A DNA stretch of 36,029 nt from an uncultured Rhodospirillaceae bacterium (GCA_937916005.1 CALGIA010000296.1:1-36029), one strand, 5' to 3'. Numbered from the stretch's first letter, positions 14,348 through 25,169 are shown. Notes: generated from the sequence alone by a model not told the origin. A program made the numbers and translations.

Positions 14348-16171
14348 ATGCGATTGATCATGGCGGCGGCAGTCATCCTCACGCTGACCGCATCGCCCCA
14401 GGCGGCGGAAACGGTCAGCCACGGTTTGACGCTGGTCGGAAAGCTGAAATACAAGGCGGATTTCAAACATCTGGATTATGTGAACCCGGATGCGCCCAAG
14501 GGTGGACGGGTCAAGCTGTACTCCATCGGTTCGTTCGACACGCTCAACCCATTCACCATCAAGGGCGACCCGGCGGCCGGGCTGGGTTTCACCTTCGAAA
14601 CCCTGATGATCTCGCCCGAGGACGAATTATCCGCCGAATACGGCCTGATTGCCGAGACCATAGAAGTGCCGGACGATCTGTCATACGCCACGTTTACACT
14701 GCGCAAATCCGCGCGGTTCCACGACGGCAAACCGATCACCGCCGAGGACGTGATATTCAGCTTCAATCTGTTGCGTGAGAAAGGCCAGCCGTTCTACCGG
14801 TTCTACTACGCCAATATCACCAAGGTGGAAAAGCTCGGGCCCCGGAAGGTCAAGTTTCATTTTTCCGGCCCGCCCAACCGCGAACTGCCCCAGATCACCG
14901 GTCAGTTGCCCGTCCTGGCCAGGCATTACTGGCAGTCCCGCGATTTCAGCAAGACCACGCTGGAACCTCCTGTCGGCAGCGGACCCTACCGCATCGGCAA
15001 GTTCGAACCGGGCCGGTATATCGAATATGAACGGGTCGCCGATTACTGGGGCCGCGATCTGCCGATCCGCAAAGGCGCCTATAATTTCGATGTCATCCGG
15101 TATGATTTTTATCGCGACCAGACCGTTGCGCTGGAAGCCTTCAAAGCCAATGAATATGATTTCCGCCGGGAAGACACATCCAAGGACTGGGCCACCGCCT
15201 ATGATTTTCCCGCGATCAGATCCGGCCATGTATTAAAGCAGGAAGTCGCCCATTCGCGGCCGACCGGCATGTCCGGGTTTCTCTTCAATTTGCGGCGCGA
15301 CAAGTTCCGCGACCCCCACCTGCGCGAGGCGCTGGGCTATGCCTTTGATTTCGAATGGTCCAACAAGAACCTGTTCTATGGTCAATACACCAGGTCGAGC
15401 AGCTACTTCTCCAACTCCGCTCTCGCGGCCACGGGCGCCCCGGGGACGGCGGAACTTGCGCTGCTTGAGCCCTTTCGCGGGCAGGTTCCCGACGGCGTGT
15501 TCGGCCCGGTCTACATGCCGCCCAAATCGGACGGCTCGGGGAAAATCCGCCAAAATCTCCGAAAAGCGGTGCGGCTGCTCAAGCAAGCCGGCTGGCGGAT
15601 CAAGGACAATCGTCTGATCGATCCCAAGTCGGGCAAACCGCTGGAGATCGAGTTTCTGCTGGCGTCGCCTTTGTTCGAGCGCATCCTGACCCCGTTCATC
15701 GGCAATCTCAAACGGCTCGGCGTCTCGGCACGAATCCGCACCGTGGACCCGGCCCAGTATCAGAACCGGATACGGGATTTTGATTTCGACATGACGTTCG
15801 GCGGTTTCGGCCAGTCGGAATCCCCCGGCAATGAACAGCGCGATTTCTGGAGCAGTGCGGCCGCCGGCCGGCCGGGTAGCCGGAACATAATCGGCATCCG
15901 CGACAAGGCGATCGACGCGCTGATCGAAAAAATCGTCGCCGCCAAGGACCGCGACAGCCTGGTGACAGCGACCCGCGCCCTCGACCGGGTGCTGCGCTGG
16001 AGCCATTACCTGATTCCGGGCTGGCACATCAGAAGCGACCGCATCGCCTATTGGAACAAATTCGGACGGCCCGCAAAAACACCCGGATACGGCGTCGGCT
16101 TCTTTAGCTGGTGGATCGACCCGGCCAGGGAAAAAGCCCTGGAAAACTCCCGCCGGGCCGGCAAAAAGTGA
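14348..16171 (+). CDS. Peptide ABC transporter substrate-binding protein, YejA-like (copy 1)
   Basis: A 607-residue periplasmic solute-binding protein (SBP_bac_5 family) for oligopeptides. The ATG at 14348 follows GGAGGG by six bases and yields a clean signal peptide (MRLIMAAAVILTLTASPQAA, cut near residue 20). Earlier in-frame codons at 14222 and 14321 lie inside or overlap hisN. Family blocks include GSFDTLNPFTIKG, LRKSARFHDGKPITAEDVIFSFNLL, VGSGPYRIGKFEPGRYIEYERVADYWG and LREALGYAFDFEWSNKNLF. The last is characteristic of the YejA/microcin C-binding branch. It overlaps the next paralogue by four bases (GTGA), and the two are clearly homologous along their length. Confidence 0.93.
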   Translation: MRLIMAAAVILTLTASPQAAETVSHGLTLVGKLKYKADFKHLDYVNPDAPKGGRVKLYSIGSFDTLNPFTIKGDPAAGLGFTFETLMISPEDELSAEYGLIAETIEVPDDLSYATFTLRKSARFHDGKPITAEDVIFSFNLLREKGQPFYRFYYANITKVEKLGPRKVKFHFSGPPNRELPQITGQLPVLARHYWQSRDFSKTTLEPPVGSGPYRIGKFEPGRYIEYERVADYWGRDLPIRKGAYNFDVIRYDFYRDQTVALEAFKANEYDFRREDTSKDWATAYDFPAIRSGHVLKQEVAHSRPTGMSGFLFNLRRDKFRDPHLREALGYAFDFEWSNKNLFYGQYTRSSSYFSNSALAATGAPGTAELALLEPFRGQVPDGVFGPVYMPPKSDGSGKIRQNLRKAVRLLKQAGWRIKDNRLIDPKSGKPLEIEFLLASPLFERILTPFIGNLKRLGVSARIRTVDPAQYQNRIRDFDFDMTFGGFGQSESPGNEQRDFWSSAAAGRPGSRNIIGIRDKAIDALIEKIVAAKDRDSLVTATRALDRVLRWSHYLIPGWHIRSDRIAYWNKFGRPAKTPGYGVGFFSWWIDPAREKALENSRRAGKK

Positions 16172-18027
16172 GCGCCAAAGGATTTTTGGCGCTGGCGCTG
16201 GCCGGGCTGCTGCTGGTTCCCTGCGGGACGGCCCATGGGGACAGCGCGGCAACCAGCCACGGCATTTCGGTCTTCGGCGATCTGAAATACAAGGCCGGGT
16301 TCAAGAATTTCGACTATGTGAACCCGGACGCGCCCAAGGGCGGCGAGCTGCGGCTTTGGGGACTCGATAATTTTGAAACGCTGAACCCGTTCCTCCTCAA
16401 GGGCAGCAAGGAAGAATGGAGCGGGCTGCTGTTCGACACATTAATGGCGCGCGCGACCGACGAACCCGATGCGCTTTACGGGCTGGTCGCCGAAACCGTC
16501 ATCCTTCCCAAGGACGGCGGCTGGGTCGCCTTCAACCTGAACCCCAAAGCCAGATTCAGCGATGGGACGAACATAACCGCGGCGGATGTGGTCTTCACCT
16601 TCAACGCCCTGATCAAGGACGGCCACCCCAGCTACCGGATTTTATATCGCGACGTGGCGAGCGTGACGGCGACGGGGCCCAACAAAGTACGTTTCAATTT
16701 CAAGCCGGGCCGCCATCGGGATTTGCCGACCCGGTTGGCCGCGCTGCCGGTGCTGTCGAAAGCCTATTACCAAAAGATCGATTTCACCAAAACCACCTTC
16801 GAGCCGCCGCTGGGAAGCGGGGCCTACAAGGTCGCCAAGCTGGAACCGGGCCGGTCCATCGTCTATGGCCGCGACCCCGATTACTGGGCGCGCGATCTGC
16901 CGGTCAATCGGGGGCGTTATAATTTCGACCGGATCCGTATCGACTACTACCGTGACCGGGACGTGGCGTTTCAGGCCATCTTCGCCGGCGCCTATGATTT
17001 TCGCGAGGAATTCACGTCCAAGAGCTGGGCCACCCAGTACGACAAGCCGCCGGTGCGCGACGGGCTGATCCTGACGGAAACCCTGGCCGACGAGACGCCG
17101 TCGGGGGTGCAGGCGTTTTTCTTCAATCTGCGGCGCGACAAATTCAAGGACCGCCGGGTGCGTGAGGCGCTCGATCTGGCCTTCGACTTCGAATGGACCA
17201 ACAAGAATTTATTCTTCGGTCAGTATGACCGCACCAATTCCATGTTCGAGAATTCAACCCTGGCCGCCCATGCGCCGCCGGACGCCGCCGAGCTTGCTCT
17301 GCTGGAACCGCTGCGCGGCAAAATACCGGACGAGGTCTTCGAACGCCCCTATAAATCGCCGGTCACCGACGGTTCGGGGCATATAAGGGGCAATCTGCGC
17401 AAAGCGGCCAAGCTGCTCCGGGCGGCGGGGTACAGAGTCCGGAAAGGCGTGCTCACCGACGGGAAAGGCGCTACATTCACCGTGGAATTCCTGCTTTTCG
17501 AAGCGTCGTTCCAGCGCATCATCGGGCCCTATATCCGCAATCTCAAACGGCTCGGCATTCAGGCCTCGATCCGGATCGTCGATGTGGCCAATTTCAAGGT
17601 CCGGTCGGACAAGTTCGATTACGACGTGGTCATCAGGCGCTTTGTCCAGCCGCTGACGCCGGGCATCGAACAGCGCAATTATTTCGGGTCCGCCAATGCG
17701 GACACCCCGGGCACGCTGAACGCCGCCGGCATCAAGGATGCGGCCGTCGATTCGCTGATCGAAAAAGTCGCCGACGCGGCGTCGCGCCCCGATCTGGTGG
17801 CCGCAGCCCGCGCGCTTGACCGGGTGCTGATGTGGAACAGATACTCCCTTCCCCAATGGTATAAGGGCGTGCACAACATCGCCTTCTGGAACAAATTCGG
17901 ACGGCCGAAAATCAAACCGAAATTCGGACTCGACGTGGTCGAAACCTGGTGGTTCGATTCGAAAAAAGCCGCCATGATCGCCGCCGGAAAAGCGCCGCCC
18001 GCGCCGGGCGCTCCGTCCACACCATGA
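16168..18027 (+). CDS. Peptide ABC transporter substrate-binding protein, YejA-like (copy 2)
   Basis: A 619-residue second YejA-like periplasmic binding protein. The chosen start is GTG at 16168, overlapping the stop of copy 1 (GTGA); it gives a signal peptide [24 protein letters not shown]. The frame is open from 16111, but that start would put charged residues before the signal and overlap copy 1 by 61 bases. Blocks parallel copy 1: [87 protein letters not shown]. The ligand-pocket regions diverge, so the copies may bind different peptides (inference). It is 13 bases upstream of yejB. Confidence 0.93.
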   Translation: MSAKGFLALALAGLLLVPCGTAHGDSAATSHGISVFGDLKYKAGFKNFDYVNPDAPKGGELRLWGLDNFETLNPFLLKGSKEEWSGLLFDTLMARATDEPDALYGLVAETVILPKDGGWVAFNLNPKARFSDGTNITAADVVFTFNALIKDGHPSYRILYRDVASVTATGPNKVRFNFKPGRHRDLPTRLAALPVLSKAYYQKIDFTKTTFEPPLGSGAYKVAKLEPGRSIVYGRDPDYWARDLPVNRGRYNFDRIRIDYYRDRDVAFQAIFAGAYDFREEFTSKSWATQYDKPPVRDGLILTETLADETPSGVQAFFFNLRRDKFKDRRVREALDLAFDFEWTNKNLFFGQYDRTNSMFENSTLAAHAPPDAAELALLEPLRGKIPDEVFERPYKSPVTDGSGHIRGNLRKAAKLLRAAGYRVRKGVLTDGKGATFTVEFLLFEASFQRIIGPYIRNLKRLGIQASIRIVDVANFKVRSDKFDYDVVIRRFVQPLTPGIEQRNYFGSANADTPGTLNAAGIKDAAVDSLIEKVADAASRPDLVAAARALDRVLMWNRYSLPQWYKGVHNIAFWNKFGRPKIKPKFGLDVVETWWFDSKKAAMIAAGKAPPAPGAPSTP

Positions 18028-18040
18028 AGGCTTAATCCGG

Positions 18041-19159
18041 ATGCTTGCCTATATCGTCCGCCGGCTTCTTCTGATCATCCCCACTTTGATCGGCATCATG
18101 GTGATCAACTTCACCATCGTGCAGTTCGCGCCGGGCGGCCCGATCGAACAGATCATCGCCCAGGTCACGGGCACGGATGCGGGCGCGACCGCGCGGATCG
18201 GCGGCGGGCGCGCGTCGGAAACCGGGGCCACGGGACAAACCACCGGTGCGCAATCCGGGGCCGCCAACGCCACCAGCAAGTATCGCGGCGCACAGGGGCT
18301 CGACCCCGAATTCATCCAGCAGCTGGAAAAGCAGTTCGGCTTCGACAAGCCGCTGCAGGAACGGTTCCTGTTCATGATGGCGAATTATGTGAGGTTCGAT
18401 TTCGGCACCAGCTATTTCCGCGATGAAACCGTGATCGATCTGGTGCTGGAAAAAATGCCCGTGTCCATATCGCTCGGCCTGTGGACCACCCTGATCGTCT
18501 ATCTGATATCGATCCCGCTGGGAATCCGCAAAGCCGTGCATGACGGCACCCCGTTCGACATCTGGACCAGCGGTTTCATCATTGTCGGATATGCCATACC
18601 CGGTTTCCTGTTTGCGCTGCTGCTGGTGGTGATGTTCGCCGGCGGCAGTTTCCTCGACTGGTTTCCGCTGCGCGGCCTCACGTCGGAGAATTGGGACCAG
18701 CTCAGCCCCTTGGGCAAGGCCACCGACTATCTGTGGCATTTGGTGTTGCCGGTGGTCGCCATGGTGATCAGCGGTTTCGCCGGACTGACCATGCTGACCA
18801 AAAATTCGTTTCTGGACCAGATCAACATGCAATATGTCCAAACCGCCCGGGCCAAAGGGCTGAACGAGCAGCGCGTGTTGTATGGCCATGTGTTCCGCAA
18901 TGCCATGCTGATCGTCATCGCCGGGTTTCCGGCCGCCTTCATCGGTATTCTGTTCACCGGCCAATTGCTGATCGAGATCATCTTTTCCCTCGATGGGCTG
19001 GGGCTGTTGGGGTTCGAGGCCGTGATCAAGCGGGACTATCCGATCATGTTCGCGTCATTGTTCTTTTTCACCCTGCTGGGGCTGGTGATGAATTTGATCG
19101 GCGACATCGCCTATACCATCATCGACCCGCGCATTGATTTCGAGGCGCGCGATGTCTGA
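18041..19159 (+). CDS. yejB: Peptide ABC transporter permease YejB
   Basis: A 372-residue inner-membrane permease (BPD_transp_1, DppB class). It opens [34 protein letters not shown], nearly the E. coli YejB pattern, then a Gly/Ala/Thr-rich periplasmic loop (about 46-82), the region seen in YejB proteins generally. The core is [23 protein letters not shown], the EAA-like loop [26 protein letters not shown], and the C-terminal [15 protein letters not shown]. It partners with YejE. Its last eight bases overlap the yejE start. Confidence 0.97.
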   Translation: MLAYIVRRLLLIIPTLIGIMVINFTIVQFAPGGPIEQIIAQVTGTDAGATARIGGGRASETGATGQTTGAQSGAANATSKYRGAQGLDPEFIQQLEKQFGFDKPLQERFLFMMANYVRFDFGTSYFRDETVIDLVLEKMPVSISLGLWTTLIVYLISIPLGIRKAVHDGTPFDIWTSGFIIVGYAIPGFLFALLLVVMFAGGSFLDWFPLRGLTSENWDQLSPLGKATDYLWHLVLPVVAMVISGFAGLTMLTKNSFLDQINMQYVQTARAKGLNEQRVLYGHVFRNAMLIVIAGFPAAFIGILFTGQLLIEIIFSLDGLGLLGFEAVIKRDYPIMFASLFFFTLLGLVMNLIGDIAYTIIDPRIDFEARDV

Positions 19160-20213
19160 GCATGTGCGCGCCAGATTTCTCGGCAAATCCATCACCCCCA
19201 TGACCGAGCGCCGGCTGCGCAATTTCCGCGCCAACCGGCGGGGCTTCATCTCGCTGTGGTTCTTCCTGGCCATTTTCACGGTGACGTTGTTTGCTGAATT
19301 CATCGCCAACGACAAGCCGTTGATGGTGACCTATCAGGGCAGTACCTATTTTCCCGTCTTCAAAATCTATCCCGAAACCGTATTCGGCGGCGATTTCGAA
19401 ACCGAGGCGGAATACCGGGAATCCGACGTCCGGGAACTGATCACGTCGAAAGGCGGCAGGATATACTGGCCGCTGATCCGCTATAGCTACCGCACGGTAA
19501 ATCTGAATCTGAAAACTCCGGCGCCGTCGCCGCCCACGGGGGAAAACTGGCTCGGCACCGACGACCAGGCCCGGGACGTGGTGGCGCGGCTGGTCTATGG
19601 CTTCCGCATATCGGTGCTGTTCGGCCTGACCCTGACGATTTTCTCGTCGATTGTCGGGGTCGCCGCCGGCGCGGTGCAGGGGTTTTTCGGCGGCTGGACC
19701 GATCTGCTGTTTCAGCGCTTCATCGAAATATGGTCGGGACTGCCCACCTTGTTCCTGCTGATTATCCTGGCCAGCGTGGTGACGCCCAATTTCTGGTGGC
19801 TGTTGGGAATCATGCTGATGTTCAGCTGGATGTCCCTGGTCGGCGTGGTGCGGGCCGAATTCCTGCGCGCGCGGAACTTCGATTACGTACGCGCCGCCCG
19901 GGCGCTGGGCGTCGGCAATTTCACCATCATGCGCCGCCATGTGCTGCCCAATGCCATGGTGGCGACGCTGACCTTCATGCCGTTCATCCTGACCGGGTCG
20001 ATCACCACGCTGACGTCGCTGGATTTTCTGGGGTTCGGACTGCCGCCCGGTTCGCCGTCGCTGGGCGAGCTGCTGGCCCAGGGCAAGGCCAATCTGCAGG
20101 CCCCGTGGCTGATCCTGACCGCGTTTTTCATATTGGCGATCATGCTGAGCCTGCTGATTTTTGTCGGCGAGGCGGTGCGTGACGCCTTCGATCCGCGAAA
20201 GACCCTCGAATGA
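19152..20213 (+). CDS. yejE: Peptide ABC transporter permease YejE
   Basis: A 353-residue inner-membrane permease of the DppC class, strongly matching E. coli YejE in blocks such as [19 protein letters not shown] text ([15 protein letters not shown]), [55 protein letters not shown] and [28 protein letters not shown] (EAA loop). The extended periplasmic loop (about 45-130) is typical. ATG 19152 is chosen; it overlaps the yejB stop by eight bases, indicating translational coupling. An upstream in-frame codon (19134) would lie further inside yejB. Confidence 0.97.
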   Translation: MSEHVRARFLGKSITPMTERRLRNFRANRRGFISLWFFLAIFTVTLFAEFIANDKPLMVTYQGSTYFPVFKIYPETVFGGDFETEAEYRESDVRELITSKGGRIYWPLIRYSYRTVNLNLKTPAPSPPTGENWLGTDDQARDVVARLVYGFRISVLFGLTLTIFSSIVGVAAGAVQGFFGGWTDLLFQRFIEIWSGLPTLFLLIILASVVTPNFWWLLGIMLMFSWMSLVGVVRAEFLRARNFDYVRAARALGVGNFTIMRRHVLPNAMVATLTFMPFILTGSITTLTSLDFLGFGLPPGSPSLGELLAQGKANLQAPWLILTAFFILAIMLSLLIFVGEAVRDAFDPRKTLE

Positions 20214-21853
20214 GTAAGGGGATGAGTGAGGAAAAATTACTCAGCATCAGAGGTCTGTCGGTTTCCTTCGGCCAGGGGGACCGGGAAGTCCGCGCCGTAA
20301 AGAACATTTCCTTCGACATCGGAGAGGGCGAAACCGTGGCGCTGGTGGGTGAAAGTGGATCGGGCAAATCGGTCACGGCGCTGTCGGTCATACAGCTACT
20401 TCCCTATCCGCTGGCCCATCACCCGTCGGGCAGCATCAAATTTCGCGGCCAGGAACTGATGGGCGCGCCCAATTCGGAGCTCCATTCCATCCGGGGCGAC
20501 CGGATCGCGATCATTTTCCAGGAGCCCATGACGTCGCTCAACCCGCTGCACACCATTGAGCGCCAGGTCGGCGAAATCATGATGGTCCACAAGGGGCTCG
20601 ACAAGGCGCAGGCGCGGGAACGCATCATCGATCTGCTGACCCAGGTCGGGTTGCCCGAGGTGGAAAGCCGGTTGAAGGACTACCCCCATCAACTCTCGGG
20701 CGGACAGCGTCAGCGGGTGATGATCGCCATGGCCCTGGCCAATGATCCGGACCTTCTGATCGCCGACGAGCCGACCACGGCGCTGGATGTCACGATCCAG
20801 GCGCAGATCCTTAAACTGCTGCGGGATTTGCAGCAAAAGCGCGGCCTGTCCATGCTGCTGATCACCCATGATCTGGGCATCGTGCGCAAGGTGGCCGACC
20901 GGGTTTGCGTGATGACCGGCGGCGAGATCGTCGAGGCCGGCGAGACCGAGGAAATTTTCGAGCGCCCGGTTCACGCCTATACAAAACACCTGCTGGCCGC
21001 CGAACCGAAAGGTCATCCGGGCAAGCCCCGGGAAGATGCCGCCGAGATCATGGCGACCGATGACCTGAAGGTCTGGTTTCCCGTCAAGCGCGGCGTGCTG
21101 CGCCGGACCATCGGCCACATCAAGGCGGTCGACGGCGTGACCATGCGGGTGCGTGAAGGCCATACGGTGGGCGTGGTGGGGGAAAGCGGCTCGGGCAAGA
21201 CTACCCTCGCCATGGGGCTGCTGCGGCTGCAATCCAGCATGGGCGACATCCGGTTTCGGGGAAACAACATCCATGAGCTGGGATGGAAGGAACTGCGCCC
21301 GTTACGGCGCGAGATGCAAATCGTTTTCCAGGACCCCTACGGATCGCTCAGCCCGCGCATGTCCATCGGGCAGATCATCGAGGAAGGCCTGCTGGTTCAT
21401 GGCGGGGCCGGAAATTACCATGAACGCCGCACCCTGATCGCCGGGGCCCTGACCGAAGTCGGGCTGGAACCCGACATGCAGGACCGCTACCCCCATGAAT
21501 TTTCCGGCGGCCAGCGCCAGCGCATCGCCATTGCCCGCGCCATGGTGCTGAAACCCAAATTCGTGGTGCTGGATGAACCCACGTCGGCGCTCGACATGTC
21601 GGTCCAGGCCCAGATCGTCGATCTGCTGCGCGATCTGCAGGACCGCCACCGCCTGGCCTATCTGTTCATCAGCCACGATCTGAAGGTGGTGCGCGCCCTG
21701 GCCGATGAAGTCATCGTCATGCGCGCGGGAAAGGTGGTGGAACAGGGACCCGCCGACGGCATTTTTGAGAACCCAAAGGAACCCTATACCCGCGCCCTGA
21801 TCGCCGCCGCCTTCGACATCGAAGCCATCGAGCCGGACGTGGTCTCGGATTAA
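20210..21853 (+). CDS. yejF: Peptide ABC transporter ATP-binding protein YejF (fused double ATPase)
   Basis: A 547-residue ATPase with two complete ABC domains in one chain, as in E. coli YejF. The first has Walker A GESGSGKS (47-54), signature LSGGQRQR (162-169) and Walker B LLIADEP (182-188). The second has Walker A GESGSGKT (324-331), signature FSGGQRQR (431-438) and FVVLDEP. Each is followed by an oligopeptide-ABC C-terminal extension ([14 protein letters not shown] and [12 protein letters not shown]). Its ATG overlaps the yejE stop (ATGA). A second ATG four codons in is an alternative start. It energises the YejBE channel fed by the two YejA proteins. It converges on kbl with only 18 bases between stops. 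Confidence 0.97.
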   Translation: MSKGMSEEKLLSIRGLSVSFGQGDREVRAVKNISFDIGEGETVALVGESGSGKSVTALSVIQLLPYPLAHHPSGSIKFRGQELMGAPNSELHSIRGDRIAIIFQEPMTSLNPLHTIERQVGEIMMVHKGLDKAQARERIIDLLTQVGLPEVESRLKDYPHQLSGGQRQRVMIAMALANDPDLLIADEPTTALDVTIQAQILKLLRDLQQKRGLSMLLITHDLGIVRKVADRVCVMTGGEIVEAGETEEIFERPVHAYTKHLLAAEPKGHPGKPREDAAEIMATDDLKVWFPVKRGVLRRTIGHIKAVDGVTMRVREGHTVGVVGESGSGKTTLAMGLLRLQSSMGDIRFRGNNIHELGWKELRPLRREMQIVFQDPYGSLSPRMSIGQIIEEGLLVHGGAGNYHERRTLIAGALTEVGLEPDMQDRYPHEFSGGQRQRIAIARAMVLKPKFVVLDEPTSALDMSVQAQIVDLLRDLQDRHRLAYLFISHDLKVVRALADEVIVMRAGKVVEQGPADGIFENPKEPYTRALIAAAFDIEAIEPDVVSD

Positions 21854-21871
21854 CCGCGGATTTGATCGGCG

Positions 21872-23101
21872 CTAGGAAATCCGGAATTTCTCCAGAACGC
21901 CGAGGGCTTCATCCACATCGGCTTGCGTATGATCGGCCGAGATCTGAAAGCGGATTTCCTCGTCCCCCCTGGGCACGACCGGAAAATTGAGGCCGGTGGC
22001 AAGCACGCCATGGTTCCGCAGATGCCCGACCAGAGCCGAGGTCCGGGCGGTATCCCGTATCATCAACGGCACTATCGGATGCGAGCCGGGGATCGTTTCA
22101 TGACCCAGCGAGATCAGCCCCCTTTCGAACCGTTCGGTCATGGCGCGCAGATGGTCCAGAAGCGACACGCCGGGGGGGCTGTCCAGGATATCCAGAGCCC
22201 TGGCCGCGGCGGCGGCCTCTCCCGGCGTGATGGGGTTGGAATAAATGTAGAACGGCGATTTTTCCCTCAGATAGTCGATAATGACGCGGCTTGCCGCCAC
22301 ATAGCCGCCATTGACGCCGAAGGCCTTGCCCAGGGTCGCGATCAGAAGGTCCACGCTGCCCGAGTCCGTATGTTCCTCGGTGCCGCGCCCCGTCGCGCCG
22401 AAGGCCCCCACCCCATGGGAATCGTCGACGGCCACCAGCACGTTTTCCGCGAATGACGTGTCGTATCGGCGCGCCAGTTCCATGATGTCGCCGAGCGGCG
22501 CGTGATCGCCGCGCATGCTGAAAATGCCGTCGGTGATGATGATGGCGCGGCTACATTGCTTTGCCGCCTGTTGCAGGTGATCTTCCAGTTCAGCCATATC
22601 AAGATGGCCGTAGACCCACTTTTCCCGCGGCCGCGCGAGACGCAGGGCATTGATGATACTGTTGTGGTTCAGCGCGTCGCTGATGACCGCCGTGTCGGGC
22701 GTGATCAGCGACGGCAGGACGCCCATGACGGAGGCGTAGGCCGAACTGAAGATCATGGCCGCCTCGCGCCCATGAAACGCGGCCAGCTTCTGTTCCAGTT
22801 CGATGTGCGGCGACCATGTGCCGCTGATGAAACGGACCGCGCCCGGGCCCGTGCCGAAAATCCGGACGGCGTCCTCTTCGGCCTCCATGATTTCCGACCG
22901 CAGCCCCATGCCGAGATAGCTGTTGGAATTCATTCTGAGGAAATGCCGGCCCCCTTCTCCCGCCAGAAGATAGCGGGGGCCATGCCCATCGGCGGGCGGG
23001 ATCACGCCCGCGAAGACGGTCTCGGGCCCCTTGCTGCCGCCGGACGATTCCAGCTCCGCGAGTTCGGATGCCAACAATTTTTCAATGCGTTGATACGGCA
23101 T
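21872..23101 (-). CDS. kbl: Glycine C-acetyltransferase-like PLP enzyme (Kbl)
   Basis: A 409-residue fold-type I PLP enzyme of the alpha-oxoamine synthase family. With the neighbouring threonine dehydrogenase it most likely cleaves 2-amino-3-ketobutyrate with CoA into glycine and acetyl-CoA. Visible features are NSNSYLGMGLRSEIMEA, RFISGTWSPHIELEQKLAAFHG, the PLP aspartate in VAVDDSHGVGAFGATGRG (Asp226, His229) and the PLP lysine in ATLGKAFGVNGGYVA (Lys259). A caveat is that 8-amino-7-oxononanoate synthase and related enzymes share this architecture; the assignment leans on gene context. It lies 27 bases after tdh on the same strand. Confidence 0.87.
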   Translation of the reverse strand: MPYQRIEKLLASELAELESSGGSKGPETVFAGVIPPADGHGPRYLLAGEGGRHFLRMNSNSYLGMGLRSEIMEAEEDAVRIFGTGPGAVRFISGTWSPHIELEQKLAAFHGREAAMIFSSAYASVMGVLPSLITPDTAVISDALNHNSIINALRLARPREKWVYGHLDMAELEDHLQQAAKQCSRAIIITDGIFSMRGDHAPLGDIMELARRYDTSFAENVLVAVDDSHGVGAFGATGRGTEEHTDSGSVDLLIATLGKAFGVNGGYVAASRVIIDYLREKSPFYIYSNPITPGEAAAAARALDILDSPPGVSLLDHLRAMTERFERGLISLGHETIPGSHPIVPLMIRDTARTSALVGHLRNHGVLATGLNFPVVPRGDEEIRFQISADHTQADVDEALGVLEKFRIS

Positions 23102-23128
23102 GTGCGCCTCCCTCGCGGCGGTGGGGTT

Positions 23129-24079
23129 TCAGTTTGCCGGTTTGAGCTTCAGCCTGAGCTTATCCAGCATGTCCCGCGTCATGGTTCCCAGATCATAGGA
23201 AGGAATCCATCCCCATTCCGCCCTGGCCGCGCTGTCGTCGACCGAGCGCGGCCATGAATCGGCGATCGCCTGCCGCACGGGATCGATTTCATAATCGATC
23301 TCGAAGTCGGGAATATGTTTGCGGATTTCCGCGGCCAGCTCTTCGGGCGTAAAATTCATCGCCGTCACGTTGAAGGCGTTGCGGTGCTTCAGATTCGCGG
23401 GCGGCGCCGCCATGATCTGGATAATGGCATTGATCGCATCGGGCATGTACATCATGTCGAGGCGCGTATCGCCCCGCAGGAAGCAGCTGTAACGGCGATG
23501 GCGGATCGCCTGATAAAAGATGTCGACGGCATAATCGGTCGTGCCCCCGCCCGGCGGCGCGACGTGGGAAATGATGCCGGGCAGACGCAACCCCCTCGTA
23601 TCCACGCCGAAACGAAGCGCGTAGTAATCGCACAGCAGCTCGCCAGTGACCTTGGTCACCCCGTACATGCTGGTCGGTCGCTGAATCGTGTCCTGGGGGG
23701 TGTTCTCGCGGGGCGTGGTCGGGCCGAAAGCGCCAATGGAGCTGGGCTGGAAGACGGCGCACCCGTATAGCCGCGCGGCCTCCAGCACCAGGAAGGTCCC
23801 GCCCGTGTTCACGTTCCACGCCTCCTGGGGTTTTTCCACGGCGACGGCGGAAAGGAGCGCGGCGAGGTGATATATGACCCCGATATCATGGCGCTGCAAA
23901 AGCTCGTGAAGTTCCTGCGGATCGGTGCAATCCAAATGCTCAACCGGTCCTTCTACTCCACCGGGCGCACCGCGAAGATCGGAGGCCACCACCTGTTCGG
24001 CGCCATGGCGTTCCCTGAGGGCGGGCACGAGTTCGGAGCCGATCTGCCCCAAGGCTCCCGTGACTAGGATTTTTCGCAT
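23129..24079 (-). CDS. L-threonine 3-dehydrogenase, extended-SDR type
   Basis: A 316-residue NAD-dependent extended short-chain dehydrogenase. It has the GALGQIG nucleotide-binding motif (8-14), catalytic Tyr139-x3-Lys143 (SMYGVTKVTGELL) and the FQPSSIGAFGP serine block. The region RLPGIISHVAPPGGGTTDYAVDIFYQAI is diagnostic of the SDR-type threonine dehydrogenases (Cupriavidus/Flavobacterium type) and separates it from UDP-glucose 4-epimerases. It oxidises L-threonine to 2-amino-3-ketobutyrate, the substrate of the adjacent Kbl. GAGGCAGG lies just before the ATG. The gene is unrelated to the zinc-dependent E. coli Tdh despite the shared reaction. Confidence 0.9.
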   Translation of the reverse strand: MRKILVTGALGQIGSELVPALRERHGAEQVVASDLRGAPGGVEGPVEHLDCTDPQELHELLQRHDIGVIYHLAALLSAVAVEKPQEAWNVNTGGTFLVLEAARLYGCAVFQPSSIGAFGPTTPRENTPQDTIQRPTSMYGVTKVTGELLCDYYALRFGVDTRGLRLPGIISHVAPPGGGTTDYAVDIFYQAIRHRRYSCFLRGDTRLDMMYMPDAINAIIQIMAAPPANLKHRNAFNVTAMNFTPEELAAEIRKHIPDFEIDYEIDPVRQAIADSWPRSVDDSAARAEWGWIPSYDLGTMTRDMLDKLRLKLKPAN

Positions 24080-24158
24080 GCCTGCCTCTTGATCACGGCG
24101 ATCACATGAGATGTTGTAACGCGTCTTGAGCGATGCGGCCTAAAGACTACTCCGCCCC

Positions 24159-25169
24159 CTATTCCCAATACGCAAACCCCATGGCGTTGCCGGTGCCGGC
24201 TTCCGACCGGTAGCAGGGCACGTAATCCAGAAGGGTCATGTCGAGACCGGCATCGGTCATGACCGCCGACAGGGGGATCCAGTTTTTGATTTCCGATGTG
24301 CCGGACTGGTAGTGGTCTTCCGGAATCGTGGTCAGCCCGGCGGGGTTGTTGGTCTTCAGCGCATCAAGCACGGGCCGGTCGACGGTTTCATCGATCACGA
24401 AATGGCTCAGCCCGCCCGACGCGATCACCGCGACGGTCTTGTCGCCGTCCCAGCTGTCGATGGCCAGCTTCAACGCCTTGCCGAATTTGTAGCAGCGTTC
24501 GGCGGTCGGCTGGTTCGGTGGATAGAACGTGTTGAGATTGATCGGCACGTTGGGGATCACCCGGTCATTCATGATCCGGCGATAGATGAACCCGAACGCG
24601 TGCGAGACGCCGTTCACATAGCCGGACCCTTTTGGGATCTTCACCGACTGGCCCACATCGAACTCGGCTTCCATCAGGCTTTCGATGATATGGCGGCCGA
24701 AGGCCGGGTGGCCGGGATAGACGGCGTCTTCGGGCGGCGCATGGCCCCGTTCGGCGATGGCGACGCCGGGCGGCAGATTGGCGGTCTGTTCCGCCGTGCG
24801 CGGCCGGTTTTCGATGGTTTCGCCCCAATAGACGGAAAATGCCGGGAAGTTTTCCTCGGTAAACAGTTCATGCTGGTCGTTGCCGATGATGACCACCGCA
24901 TCGGGCGCGGTTTCCTCGAATTTTCTTGCCAGGGCCGCAATGGCGGTCTGGCAGGCCAGATGACGCGCGCCCCAGAGTTCGGGCGTGACCTCCCGTCCCA
25001 GGTTTTCATCGCGGCGCAGCTCGATCAGCTGGTCGAAATTATAGGTGCCGCCCCGAAAACGGAGATCGGCATTTTGCCGGTCGGCGGCGACCCGCCCATC
25101 CCACTGCTCCCAGGGCGTGGTCAGCATGGGGCTGTGGGATGTCGCCAACCCGAGTACGATTCTCGCCAT
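24159..25169 (-). CDS. LigB-superfamily class III extradiol dioxygenase-like protein
   Basis: A 336-residue protein of the LigB superfamily, non-haem Fe(II) enzymes that cleave catechol-type rings (protocatechuate or gallate type) together with relatives of unknown substrate. It opens MARIVLGLATSHSPML with His12 in the SHSP motif that ligates iron in LigB. Other candidate active-site residues are GNDQHELF (His100), GVSHAFG (His190), GGLSHFV (His256) and GTSEIKNW (Glu293). The true start is the ATG at 25169 with GGAG upstream; a longer frame to 25352 crosses into the divergent ccoN region. No LigA-type subunit or downstream ring-degradation genes are nearby. It precedes tdh by 79 bases and may be in its operon. 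Substrate unknown. Confidence 0.85.
   Translation of the reverse strand: MARIVLGLATSHSPMLTTPWEQWDGRVAADRQNADLRFRGGTYNFDQLIELRRDENLGREVTPELWGARHLACQTAIAALARKFEETAPDAVVIIGNDQHELFTEENFPAFSVYWGETIENRPRTAEQTANLPPGVAIAERGHAPPEDAVYPGHPAFGRHIIESLMEAEFDVGQSVKIPKGSGYVNGVSHAFGFIYRRIMNDRVIPNVPINLNTFYPPNQPTAERCYKFGKALKLAIDSWDGDKTVAVIASGGLSHFVIDETVDRPVLDALKTNNPAGLTTIPEDHYQSGTSEIKNWIPLSAVMTDAGLDMTLLDYVPCYRSEAGTGNAMGFAYWE

Noticed and set aside
18160..18290. Gly/Ala/Thr-rich insertion in YejB as a novel feature
   Set aside because: E. coli YejB has a comparable glycine-rich loop at the same place after the first membrane helix, so it is a family trait.
24080..24158. Possible riboswitch upstream of the threonine catabolic genes
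   Set aside because: Only a 5-bp TGATC/GATCA stem is visible in 79 bases, too little for a glycine or other known riboswitch.
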